Source: Sinanaerobacter chloroacetimidivorans
GTDB taxonomy: Bacteria; Bacillota; Clostridia; Peptostreptococcales; Anaerovoracaceae
Assembly: GCF_018128545.1 (NCBI RefSeq)
Contig: NZ_JAGSND010000021.1
Location: 1 to 59,866 of the forward strand
Direction of reading: 5' to 3'
Length of the DNA: 59,866 nucleotides
A program made the position numbers and the translations under genes. Numbering within the stretch: the first letter of the stretch is position 1; every line of letters begins with the position of its first letter. This document shows, piece by piece, positions 52,016 through 59,866 of this stretch. The notes under the pieces are model-generated. The model had not been told where the DNA came from. It saw nothing but the letters and a program-made list of their open reading frames with translations, and made no database searches.

Positions 52016-53569
52016 TTATTTTTTCAATCCCATTAGTTCGTCACAGAAAATTCGAGCATCCATAAGCTTTGGCGCACCGTCCATTTTCGGTGTAAAGTCC
52101 ATGAGATCAAGAATTTGCGTCTGAAGGTCGATTCCAGGAGCGATTTCTGTCAGATATACGCCATCCTTTCTCAATTCAAACACAGCTCGTTCCGTAATAT
52201 ACATAACAGGCTGCCCAATTTTCGCAGCATATTCACCGCTGAAGGTGATCTGTTCTACTTCTTCAATAAACTTCTTTTCTCTTCCTTCTTCGATGATCGT
52301 GATTTTGCCATCCCGAATGTCGGTAATCAATCCGCCTGCAGTAAAGGTACCGCAGTAAAATACCCTCTTGGCGTTCTGGGTAATATTGATAAATCCGCCG
52401 CAGCCGGCAATTCTGGGACCAAATTTGCTTACATTGATGTTTCCTTCTTTATCGGCCTGTGCTAGACCAAGGAACGCAAGATCCACTCCGCCTCCGTCAT
52501 AGAAGTCGAATTGTTCATGCTGGCACAGGATGCATTCCGGATTTACAGAGGCTCCGAATTGAGAACCTCCGCAAGGAACTCCGCCAATAGGACCGGCTTC
52601 AACGGTAAGAGTCATGTAATCGCCGATTCCCTCTTCGTTGGCTACACATGATATATATTCCGGAATACCGATGCCCAAATTTACCACGGTGTTTTCAGTC
52701 AGTTCCATAGCAGCTCTGCGTCCGATTACTTTCTTAGCACTGAGAGGAGGAATCTCCAGGCTGTCAACAGGAACTTTAATCTCCCCAGTCAGGGAAGGAT
52801 CGAATTCATGGTCGAAACATTGCTGGTGATCATATGGCTCTGAAATCACAAGAGCATCTACATAGATTCTAGGAATTTTCACTAATCTCGGGTCAAGGGT
52901 TCCAGCCTTTACAATACGCTCTACCTGAACGATAACCTTACCCCCGCTGTTCTTTGCAGCCTGTGCAAGAGCTGTCACTTCGTGGGTACCGACTTCGCGT
53001 TCTACGGTAACATTGCCGAGTTCATCTGCATAGGATCCTCTCAGGAAAACGATATGAATCGGAAATGATTTGTAAAGAAGACGTTCTTCGCCCAGGATAT
53101 CCACTACTTCAACGATATCTTCCGTAGTGATTTCATTCAGCTTGCCTCCCTGTTTTCTGGGATCCACAAAAGTATTCAGTCCTACATGGGTGATGGTTCC
53201 TACCTTATGAGCGGCAATATCTCTGCAAAGCTGAGATAAGGTTCCCTGAGGGAGATTGTAACCTTCAATTTCATTATTCAAAATACATTTCCCTAAAGAT
53301 GGAGCTGTATTATAATGACCTGCTATTACTCTTTTGGTCATACCTTTATGTGCAAAATGATCTGCTCCTCGGCCGTCTCGATTTCCCTGGGCTGCCGCAT
53401 AGAAATAGGTTAGATTTTTCGGAGAACCTGTTTCTAAAAATCGTTTTTCAAGTGCTTTTGTTAAGGATTCCGGACAGGCGCTTCCAACAAATCCACTGGA
53501 TGCTACTGTTTGTCCATCTTCTACCAGACTGGCTGCCTGTTCTGCGGTGATTACCATCATGTTCTTCAT
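52016..53569 (-). CDS. Propionate/acetate-type CoA-transferase (family I, fused subunits)
   Basis: A 517-residue fused family I CoA-transferase, expected to move CoA between short-chain acids such as acetate, propionate or butyrate. It has GGKLNEITTEDIVEVV in the first half and VEAGPIGGVPCGG (Glu324 as catalytic residue) in the second. It is a paralogue of the 1571-3154 gene but differs throughout. ATG at 53569 has GGAAG nearby; the frame extends back to 53599, and the ATG at 53560 is another option. Promoter TTGACA-17-TACCAT at 53640-53668. Monocistronic; next to crt, so a role in butyrate-acetate exchange is plausible. Confidence 0.87.
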   Translation of the reverse strand: MKNMMVITAEQAASLVEDGQTVASSGFVGSACPESLTKALEKRFLETGSPKNLTYFYAAAQGNRDGRGADHFAHKGMTKRVIAGHYNTAPSLGKCILNNEIEGYNLPQGTLSQLCRDIAAHKVGTITHVGLNTFVDPRKQGGKLNEITTEDIVEVVDILGEERLLYKSFPIHIVFLRGSYADELGNVTVEREVGTHEVTALAQAAKNSGGKVIVQVERIVKAGTLDPRLVKIPRIYVDALVISEPYDHQQCFDHEFDPSLTGEIKVPVDSLEIPPLSAKKVIGRRAAMELTENTVVNLGIGIPEYISCVANEEGIGDYMTLTVEAGPIGGVPCGGSQFGASVNPECILCQHEQFDFYDGGGVDLAFLGLAQADKEGNINVSKFGPRIAGCGGFINITQNAKRVFYCGTFTAGGLITDIRDGKITIIEEGREKKFIEEVEQITFSGEYAAKIGQPVMYITERAVFELRKDGVYLTEIAPGIDLQTQILDLMDFTPKMDGAPKLMDARIFCDELMGLKK

Positions 53570-53639
53570 TCTACTTCCTTCCTCCAACATATGTTTCATA
53601 TATTATAAGTAATATCACTAAAATTTACTCATTGCTTCT

Positions 53640-53668
53640 ATGGTAGCATTTCGTTATATATTTGTCAA
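53640..53668 (-). promoter_or_regulatory. Promoter of CoA-transferase gene
   Basis: Minus strand -35 TTGACA (53663-53668), 17-bp spacer, -10 TACCAT (53640-53645), 70-100 bp before the start codon. Confidence 0.65.
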
Positions 53669-53720
53669 TATCGGAAACCATGTATACAATCGGAGAATAA
53701 ACTGAACTGAAAACATAAAA

Positions 53721-53748
53721 GAAGGATACCGATTGCTCAGTATCCTTC
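53721..53748 (-). terminator. Terminator of opp operon
   Basis: Perfect 9-bp stem GAAGGATAC/GTATCCTTC with a 10-nt loop, followed on the minus strand by TTTTATGTTTTC. It ends the opp operon after oppA. Confidence 0.85.
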
Positions 53749-53802
53749 AATTTGTTTGTTATATTTGTTTGTTATCTTTGAATCAAACCTCTATTTCACT
53801 GA

Positions 53803-55464
53803 TTATTCTTCTAATGTGCAGTACATGAAGAAGAAGTATCCGAGAGGCGTATAGTACATGCCCTTCACCTTCTCCGACTGCATATAAGGCTGTGTATAGA
53901 AGAAGACCGGTGCTATAACTCTGTCTGCAAAGAGGACGTCTTCTGCCTCATGCATCGCTTTAAATCTCTCTTCCGGAGTTTTTCCACTCTTAACCTTAGC
54001 GATCTCGGCATCATATTTTGAGTTATTATAATTTGAATCATTGTTTCCTCCGCCAGTAACAAACTGATCCAGGAATTGGATCGGGTCATTGTAGTCAGCG
54101 ATCCAGCCGTTACGGGCAATCACGAAGTCGTGGTTCTTTCTGGTTTCCATAAATACGCCCCAATCCTGATTGGTCAGAGTAACGGTAACACCCAGCTCTG
54201 TCTGCCACATATTTTGCAGTGCTTCAGCAATTGACTGATGCAAATCCATTGTATTATACAGGTAATCCACGATCGGGAAGCCCTCTCCGTTGGGATATCC
54301 GGCTTCAGCCAGCAGCGCGCGGGCTTTGTCGCAGTTTGCTTTGTAATCGGCAGGATCCACGCTGTAATAGTCGCCGCCTACGGTTCTGAAGTCATCGGCT
54401 CCGGGACCTGCAGCATCACTTACACCGCTTGGTACAAATCCGGTAGCAGGAACTTCACCCGTACCGGTGACCTGCTCCACGATATAATTTCTGTCGATAA
54501 CCAGAGAGAATGCTTCTCTTACACGGGGATCATCAAAAGGATCTGCTTCTACGTTGAAACATACATAATAAGTACCGATATAGTCGGCAGCGATCAGTTC
54601 TCCTGAAGCCAGAAGCGCCTGGGTTTCGTCCAGCGGCGGATTCCAGATGTGAAGCAGCTCACCGCTCTTGAAGGCTGCAAGCTTAGCATTATCATCGTCC
54701 ATCAATGCAAATTTGATGGAATCCGGGCCAAGGTTTGCATAGTCATAATATTTATCATTTTTAACCATTTTTATGTAGGAGTTGTGTTTCCACTCACTCA
54801 TCTTGTAAGGACCGTTTCCGATGTAGGTTGCAGGATCAAATGTCCATTGATCCCCGCCCTTTTCGATCATGTCCTGACGTACGGGGTACGTTGCAGGAAA
54901 TGCGCAAATTTCAATAAAGAAAGGGAGAGCATTGGTAATTGTTATCTGTACAGTGGAATCATCAAGGGCTTTGACCCCCAGTTCAGACGGTTCTTTCTCA
55001 CCTGCGATGATTTCAGTAGCATTTACAACAATACCATCGATCATGTAGTTATAGTCTGCCGCTGTAGCCGGATCCACAAGTCTCTGCCACCCGTAGACAA
55101 AGTCGCTGGCTTTAACCGGCTGACCGTCGGACCAGGCGAGGTCATCTCTTAACTTGAAGGTATAAACCAAACCGTCATCGCTGATCTCATAGCTTGCCGC
55201 CTGACCTTCGGTAAGAACAGCATTGCCGTTTCCGTCATCCTTCCACTTCATCAAGCCTTCAAACATGTGCTGGATCATATTCGCCCCGTCTACCGAGCTG
55301 TTCAGTTGCGGGTCGATCGTCATCGGTTCTGAAGCGATACAGATTGACATTTCAAAGCCTGCGTCAGCTTCCTTTCCGCCTCCTCCGCCGCATGCTGCCA
55401 GTGTAAATACCATGCAGAATGCGAGAGTTAATACCAGGAATCTTTTCATTTTCATATAACTCAT
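53803..55464 (-). CDS. oppA: Oligopeptide-binding lipoprotein (OppA)
   Basis: Extracellular substrate-binding protein of the oligopeptide ABC importer, 553 residues. N-terminal lipoprotein signal peptide with lipobox LAAC at about 22-25 (Cys25), then a GGGGG linker and the solute-binding family 5 domain (SEPMTIDPQLN, FKLRDDLAWSDGQPVKASDFVYGWQR). Length is typical of OppA. Two possible starts, ATG at 55464 or 55455; AAGGAGG is closest to the first. Last gene of the oppBCDF-A operon, 148 bp after oppF. Confidence 0.92.
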   Translation of the reverse strand: MSYMKMKRFLVLTLAFCMVFTLAACGGGGGKEADAGFEMSICIASEPMTIDPQLNSSVDGANMIQHMFEGLMKWKDDGNGNAVLTEGQAASYEISDDGLVYTFKLRDDLAWSDGQPVKASDFVYGWQRLVDPATAADYNYMIDGIVVNATEIIAGEKEPSELGVKALDDSTVQITITNALPFFIEICAFPATYPVRQDMIEKGGDQWTFDPATYIGNGPYKMSEWKHNSYIKMVKNDKYYDYANLGPDSIKFALMDDDNAKLAAFKSGELLHIWNPPLDETQALLASGELIAADYIGTYYVCFNVEADPFDDPRVREAFSLVIDRNYIVEQVTGTGEVPATGFVPSGVSDAAGPGADDFRTVGGDYYSVDPADYKANCDKARALLAEAGYPNGEGFPIVDYLYNTMDLHQSIAEALQNMWQTELGVTVTLTNQDWGVFMETRKNHDFVIARNGWIADYNDPIQFLDQFVTGGGNNDSNYNNSKYDAEIAKVKSGKTPEERFKAMHEAEDVLFADRVIAPVFFYTQPYMQSEKVKGMYYTPLGYFFFMYCTLEE

Positions 55465-55612
55465 TCTCCTCCTTTTTGCCTGCCTTTGGGCAAGTACTTA
55501 ATGCACTTGATCATTTTATAATATTCTGCAACCAAACTTTCTATTTGAGAAAATAAAATTGCAGCTATTACTGTGTTTTCGTTTATTAGCTTTGAAAGTG
55601 ATATTTCCTATG

Positions 55613-56575
55613 TTATAAAATATGACAAGCTGCAAAATGGTCTGGGGACAATTCTCTTAATTCAGGAACCTCTTCTTTACATCTTCCTGTTGCGTATGGG
55701 CAGCGGGTATGGAATCTACAGCCGGAAGGCGGATTCATGGGACTTGGGATATCTCCCTCCAGGATAATTCTTTTTCTTTCCCTGCTCCTCACAGGGTCAG
55801 GAATCGGCACCGCTGATAAAAGTGTTTTCGTATAGGGATGCAGCGGATGTCTATTCAATTCATTGCTTTCTGCCAGTTCAACAAGATTTCCAAGATACAT
55901 GACTCCGATCCTGTTGGAAATATGTCTTACCACCGATAAATCGTGGGCGATAAACAGGTATGTGAGGTTCCGTTCCTGCTGCATATCCTCCAGCATGTTG
56001 ACGATCTGGGACTGGATCGAAACATCCAGTGCGGAAATCGGCTCATCGCATACGATGAATTCCGGCTGCACCGCCAAAGCTCGAGCGATGCCGATACGCT
56101 GCTGCTGTCCCCCGGAAAATTCATGGGGATAGCGGTTGCAATGCTCGCTGTTCAATCCTACTTGGGTCAGCAAGTCTTGAATTTTTTCAATTCGCTCAGT
56201 CTTGCCGGATGCAAGTTTATGGATATCAATTGCTTCTCCCACAATTTCACAGACCGTCTTTCTCGGATCCAAGGAAGCGGAAGGGTCTTGAAAGATGATT
56301 TGCATCTTTCTTCTGTAAGGAAGCATTTTTTCTTTTGTAATATCTTTGTCTCTATAATATATTTTACCGGCTGTCGGTTCATGCAGCCGCAAGATGGTAC
56401 GTCCAAGGGTAGTTTTTCCGCATCCCGATTCGCCGACGAGACCAAGGGTTTCTCCTTCCCGAATCGAAAAGCTGACATCCTCTACTGCCTGAACATTCTT
56501 GACTTGCATAAAGCCTTCTTTGATGGGGAAATACTTCCTTAAATGTTCAATTCGGACGAGTACATTATTATTCAT
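55613..56575 (-). CDS. oppF: Oligopeptide ABC transporter ATPase (OppF)
   Basis: Energising ATPase, 320 residues: Walker [12 protein letters not shown] (about 47-57), ABC signature [15 protein letters not shown], Walker [13 protein letters not shown], and the C-terminal OppF/DppF extension with [21 protein letters not shown], whose cysteines bind a [4Fe-4S]-type cluster in some homologues. The gene overlaps oppD by 8 bp. Works as a heterodimer with OppD under the permeases OppB and OppC. Confidence 0.94.
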   Translation of the reverse strand: MNNNVLVRIEHLRKYFPIKEGFMQVKNVQAVEDVSFSIREGETLGLVGESGCGKTTLGRTILRLHEPTAGKIYYRDKDITKEKMLPYRRKMQIIFQDPSASLDPRKTVCEIVGEAIDIHKLASGKTERIEKIQDLLTQVGLNSEHCNRYPHEFSGGQQQRIGIARALAVQPEFIVCDEPISALDVSIQSQIVNMLEDMQQERNLTYLFIAHDLSVVRHISNRIGVMYLGNLVELAESNELNRHPLHPYTKTLLSAVPIPDPVRSRERKRIILEGDIPSPMNPPSGCRFHTRCPYATGRCKEEVPELRELSPDHFAACHIL

Positions 56576-57587
56576 TTACAGCACCCTCCTTTGCTTCTTC
56601 TTTTGCCAGCAGCCAGCAGGCGGAATAATGTCCGTCACCTACCTCAAACAGCGGCGGTGTCTCTCTTAAGCATAATTTCATACAATGGCTGCACCTTGGG
56701 CCAAAGGGACACCCAGCAGGCGGATTCAGCATATCAACCGGTGTTCCTGAGATCGGGATCAGTCTTTCATATTCATCCGCATCGATTCTTGGCATAGATT
56801 CCAAAAGCCCAATGGTATAAGGATGCTTCGGCTGGTAGAAGATATCGTCTACCAAACCCTTCTCGACAATATGCCCGGCATACATGACGGCTACCTTATC
56901 ACAGATTTCTGCCACAACACCCAGATTGTGCGTAATGAAAATGATAGCCATCCCGGTCTTTTTTTGAATCTCTTTCATGAGTTCCAGAATCTGAGCCTGT
57001 ATCGTAACATCCAACGCCGTGGTCGGTTCATCCGCAATCAGCAGCTTCGGATCACAGATCAATCCCATTGCAATCATGACTCTTTGTCGCATACCCCCTG
57101 AAAATTCATGAGGAAATTGTTTCATGCGCTTATCAGGGTTATTGATTCCAACCAGTTCAAGCATTTCAATTGCTTTCGCCCAAGCTTGATTTTTGGGTAT
57201 TTTATGATGGACACGAACTGCCTCAATCAGCTGATCACCAATGGTATAAACCGGGTTTAAACAGGTCATTGGATTTTGGAAAATCATGCTGACGCGATTT
57301 CCTCTGAAATCCTGCAACTGCTTTTTGTTGTAGGAAAGAACATCCTCTCCTTCAAAAGTGATGGTTCCTCCCACAACCTTTCCCGGACTCTGGAGGAGAC
57401 CCATGATGGAATAGGCTTCAACGCTTTTGCCGCTGCCTGATTCTCCTACGATTCCCATGACTTCTCCATAGTTAATATTGTATGAGATACCTCCCACCGC
57501 TTTGACCTCTCCGGCAGGAGTAAAAAAGGAAACTCTTAAATCATTTACTTCCAGTAATACTTTTTCTTCGTTTTTAACGTTTTCCAT
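56568..57587 (-). CDS. oppD: Oligopeptide ABC transporter ATPase (OppD)
   Basis: Second ATPase of the importer, 339 residues: Walker A GESGSGKSVEAYS, signature EFSGGMRQRVMIAMG, Walker B LLIADEPTTALD, and C-terminal CPFGPRCSHCMKLCLRE cysteine region. Ribosome binding site GGAGG. Overlaps oppF by 8 bp and follows oppC by 13 bp. Confidence 0.94.
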   Translation of the reverse strand: MENVKNEEKVLLEVNDLRVSFFTPAGEVKAVGGISYNINYGEVMGIVGESGSGKSVEAYSIMGLLQSPGKVVGGTITFEGEDVLSYNKKQLQDFRGNRVSMIFQNPMTCLNPVYTIGDQLIEAVRVHHKIPKNQAWAKAIEMLELVGINNPDKRMKQFPHEFSGGMRQRVMIAMGLICDPKLLIADEPTTALDVTIQAQILELMKEIQKKTGMAIIFITHNLGVVAEICDKVAVMYAGHIVEKGLVDDIFYQPKHPYTIGLLESMPRIDADEYERLIPISGTPVDMLNPPAGCPFGPRCSHCMKLCLRETPPLFEVGDGHYSACWLLAKEEAKEGAVNE

Positions 57588-57600
57588 CTTTCTTTTCCTC

Positions 57601-58659
57601 CTACTTCTTCAGTCTCGGGTCTAATGCATCCCGAAGCCCATCACCAAACAAGTTTAAAGAAAGGATCATGACACTCAAGATGACAGAAGGAATAATTAAC
57701 CGGTAGGTATAAGAATACATACCGCTGAGCGCAGCAGCCGCCAGGGAACCAAGGCTCGTCATCGGTGCTGATACTCCAAGTCCGAGGAAGGACAGGAAGG
57801 ATTCCAGAAAGATGGCAGCAGGAATCTCCAGGCAGGTAGTAACAATGATCTGTCCGATGCAATTGGGCAGTAAATGCTTCTTGATTATGTTCTTATTTGA
57901 TGCTCCCAAAGCTTTTGCCGCTGTAACAAATTCCTGTTCCTTTAGCATCAGCACCTGACCACGAATGATTCGTGCCAATGCCACCCAGTATAACAGTCCG
58001 AATGCGATAAAGATTGCAACCAGACTAGGTCCTAAAACACCCAGACTTTTTATAATTGCAAGATGACTTGTATTAAAAGCGTTTTGCAGAGGTACTTTCA
58101 ATACGGTGGTTAAGAGGAGAACAACAAGAATATCAGGAACGGAATAAATCAATTCCGCAAGACGCATCATGACATCATCCACTCTTCCCCCAATAAATCC
58201 GGATATCGCACCGTATGTGGCTCCGATGACCAAAACGAGAAGGCTGGCTACCACTCCGATAATCAGAGATACCCTTGTTCCAAACATGGTTCTGACCAGA
58301 ATGTCTCTTCCCAAGTTATCTGTTCCAAAAGGGTGCTCCCAGCAAGGTGCGATATTCTCAGATCCGCGGATCTGCTGGGAATAGTCGTACTGAGAAAAAT
58401 ACGGTCCAATAAAAGCAAACAGAATAATTGCTATGATGATATATAACGCAACCATGGCTACTTGGTTCTTTTTCAGTCTCCTCCAGGCATCCTGCCAGTA
58501 GGACATACTTTTTCGCATTTCAATAAAATTTGCTTTTTCATCATCTGATGCAAGTTCAAAATCATCAGGCAGAAATTCGAATGATGCATTTTGTGCCAGG
58601 ATCGGTTCCACATCGACCTGAGCGCTTAATATATGATTGATGCTCATCTTATTTTTCAT
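57601..58659 (-). CDS. oppC: Oligopeptide ABC transporter permease (OppC)
   Basis: Inner membrane permease of 352 residues with an approximately 80-residue cytoplasmic N-terminus, six membrane segments, and the EAA loop in the LKEQEFVTAAKALGASNKNIIKKHLLPN region. The N-terminal region is longer than in many OppC. ATG at 58659 has AAGGAGG seven bases upstream; the longer frame to 58698 overlaps oppB. Confidence 0.92.
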   Translation of the reverse strand: MKNKMSINHILSAQVDVEPILAQNASFEFLPDDFELASDDEKANFIEMRKSMSYWQDAWRRLKKNQVAMVALYIIIAIILFAFIGPYFSQYDYSQQIRGSENIAPCWEHPFGTDNLGRDILVRTMFGTRVSLIIGVVASLLVLVIGATYGAISGFIGGRVDDVMMRLAELIYSVPDILVVLLLTTVLKVPLQNAFNTSHLAIIKSLGVLGPSLVAIFIAFGLLYWVALARIIRGQVLMLKEQEFVTAAKALGASNKNIIKKHLLPNCIGQIIVTTCLEIPAAIFLESFLSFLGLGVSAPMTSLGSLAAAALSGMYSYTYRLIIPSVILSVMILSLNLFGDGLRDALDPRLKK

Positions 58660-58660
58660 A

Positions 58661-59590
58661 TCAGGACCTCCTTGATAAATCAACACGCGGATCAACAAAT
58701 TTATAAAGGATGTCGACGATTAAATTCATCATAACCAGCAGGGATGCCAGAAAGATTGTCGTACCCATTATGATCGGATAGTCTCTGTTTAAAATACTCT
58801 GTATGAAATACCTGCCCAGTCCGGGTATGTTGAAGACAGATTCGACTACAAATCCTCCGGTCAGTGTAAACGCGGTGATTGGTCCCAGATAGGACAGCAC
58901 CGGAATCAGGGAGTTCCTTAGCGCATGCTTGAAAACAACCAGCCATGGAGGAACGCCCTTGGCTCGTGCCGTCCTGACATAATCCTGGTTGATCACGTCC
59001 AGCATGCTGGACCTCGTAAGCCTTGCAACATAGCTCATGGGGAGAAAACCCAGAGAAAAACAAGGTAATATGTAACTCATCCAGCTGGATAGACCAACGA
59101 TGGGCAGAAGCTTCCATTTGACTCCGAACAGAATCATCAGGCTTGTCGCCAAAACAAAGGAAGGAACGGAAATCCCCAGAGTGGTCACCACCCTTAAAAA
59201 GCTGTCAAGCTTTTTTCCTCTGTGATAGGCTGCGATACAGCCTAATGGAATTCCGACGATAATAGCCCAAAGCAATGCAAATAATCCGATTTTTGCGGAT
59301 ACTGGAAACATGTCCGTTATAATGTCCAATACAGGACGGTTTTTCTGCATTTTAAAAGATACTCCAAGATCACCATGGAAAAGATCAGTAAGATAAGTCT
59401 TGAGTTGAACCAGCACCGGCTGATCCAAGCCATATTTCGCTTCGAGTGCCGCCAGCACTTGCGGAGACGGTGATTTTTCGCTGAGGAACGGTCCACCGGG
59501 AACCAGATTCATGAGTAAAAAGGTAATACTTGCAATTAGTAATACAACAACAACAGCCTGAAACAAACGTTCAATTACATATTTCGCCAT
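58661..59590 (-). CDS. oppB: Oligopeptide ABC transporter permease (OppB)
   Basis: First permease gene of the operon, 309 residues, six membrane segments, opening YVIERLFQAVVVVLLIASITFLLM with the EAA loop NQDYVRTARAKGVPPWLVVFKHALRN. ATG at 59590 is preferred to the frame beginning at 59608 because GGAGAG lies six bases before it. It ends one base before oppC. Promoter at 59670-59698. Confidence 0.93.
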   Translation of the reverse strand: MAKYVIERLFQAVVVVLLIASITFLLMNLVPGGPFLSEKSPSPQVLAALEAKYGLDQPVLVQLKTYLTDLFHGDLGVSFKMQKNRPVLDIITDMFPVSAKIGLFALLWAIIVGIPLGCIAAYHRGKKLDSFLRVVTTLGISVPSFVLATSLMILFGVKWKLLPIVGLSSWMSYILPCFSLGFLPMSYVARLTRSSMLDVINQDYVRTARAKGVPPWLVVFKHALRNSLIPVLSYLGPITAFTLTGGFVVESVFNIPGLGRYFIQSILNRDYPIIMGTTIFLASLLVMMNLIVDILYKFVDPRVDLSRRS

Positions 59591-59669
59591 ACTCTTCTCT
59601 CCGTCCAATATTCATTTTGCATAGATCTGTTTTTTATAGATAATAAAGTTTAATGTTCTTAGTGTAATT

Positions 59670-59698
59670 ATATTAACCTATTTGCTTTTAGCAGTCAA
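59670..59698 (-). promoter_or_regulatory. Promoter of opp operon
   Basis: Minus strand -35 TTGACT (59693-59698), 17-bp spacer, -10 TAATAT (59670-59675), 80-110 bp before oppB. The remaining bases to 59866 are AT-rich and no gene is seen in them. Confidence 0.7.
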
Positions 59699-59866
59699 TT
59701 ATATCTATTCCCATATATGTAATATTTTGTTAATTTATGCATAAAAAATAGAGGTTATTTTTTTAACAGTTAATTGAAAAAGTAAGTTCCGTTTTTTTAT
59801 GTTATTCGGAAGTTAGTCTTTCAATACTCTGATATACTAAAACAGATATCTGCCCTGATACAGTCA

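Overview
The window is a piece of chromosome from an anaerobic, low-to-moderate G+C Gram-positive bacterium of the class Clostridia. Evidence: strong GGAGG-type ribosome binding sites, a complete 4-hydroxybutyryl-CoA pathway with oxygen-sensitive [4Fe-4S] 4-hydroxybutyryl-CoA dehydratase, crotonase, several CoA-transferases and acyl-CoA dehydrogenases, sigma-54 enhancer-binding regulation of catabolic genes, and ThiT, PepF, RarD and YkvI-type genes. The abf proteins strongly resemble those of Clostridium aminobutyricum, so a relative in the Anaerovoracaceae/Peptostreptococcales group is my inference; the species is not identified. No rRNA, tRNA or CRISPR array was seen.

Layout. 1-14 kb: one long minus-strand catabolic cluster. 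In transcription order it holds two acyl-CoA dehydrogenases, a three-subunit molybdenum hydroxylase (FAD, 2Fe-2S, Mo subunits), three small unknown genes, an OFA-type MFS transporter, an AMP-forming acyl-CoA synthetase, a CoA-transferase, a degenerate ETF-beta and, at the left edge, the start of a third acyl-CoA dehydrogenase. It is preceded by a textbook sigma-54 promoter (14008-14023), two tandem palindromes (14153-14205) and the gene of a PAS-AAA+-HTH sigma-54 activator (14218-15660). The substrate is unknown. 15.9-21.6 kb: ilvC-ilvB-rarD-ykvI-MBL hydrolase operon. 21.9-31.3 kb: housekeeping genes (pseudouridine synthase, NAD kinase, PepF, glutamate racemase) and a three-gene set (D-Asp-ligase-like ATP-grasp, Asp racemase, MurE-type ligase) that predicts a D-aspartate peptidoglycan branch.

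31.5-38.2 kb is the most unusual part. A P-loop ATPase gene is cut in two by a 5.57-kb element carrying a large serine recombinase at one end, a 40-aa ORF, a TPR glycosyltransferase, and a family of beta-rich structural proteins, one with five 84-bp tandem repeats. Joining the ends at a shared CA dinucleotide restores an uninterrupted ATPase frame of 366 codons, and the reconstructed attP is symmetric around that dinucleotide. This is the architecture of skin-like or SP-beta-like elements that excise precisely, but no developmental trigger can be shown from sequence.

38.3-41.3 kb: DUF975-type membrane protein, aroB, aroE. 41.4-46.1 kb: the 4-hydroxybutyrate operon (abfD, a small Cys protein, abfT, 4-hydroxybutyrate dehydrogenase) with its own sigma-54 promoter, plus a NifU-like gene. 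46.3-49.5 kb: metY behind a three-copy 23-bp-period repeat array, thiN, then a TPP riboswitch controlling thiT. 49.6-53.6 kb: iron alcohol dehydrogenase, crotonase and a second CoA-transferase, which together with abf genes fit fermentation to crotonyl-CoA, butyrate and acetate. 53.8-59.6 kb: an oligopeptide ABC transporter operon (oppBCDF-A).
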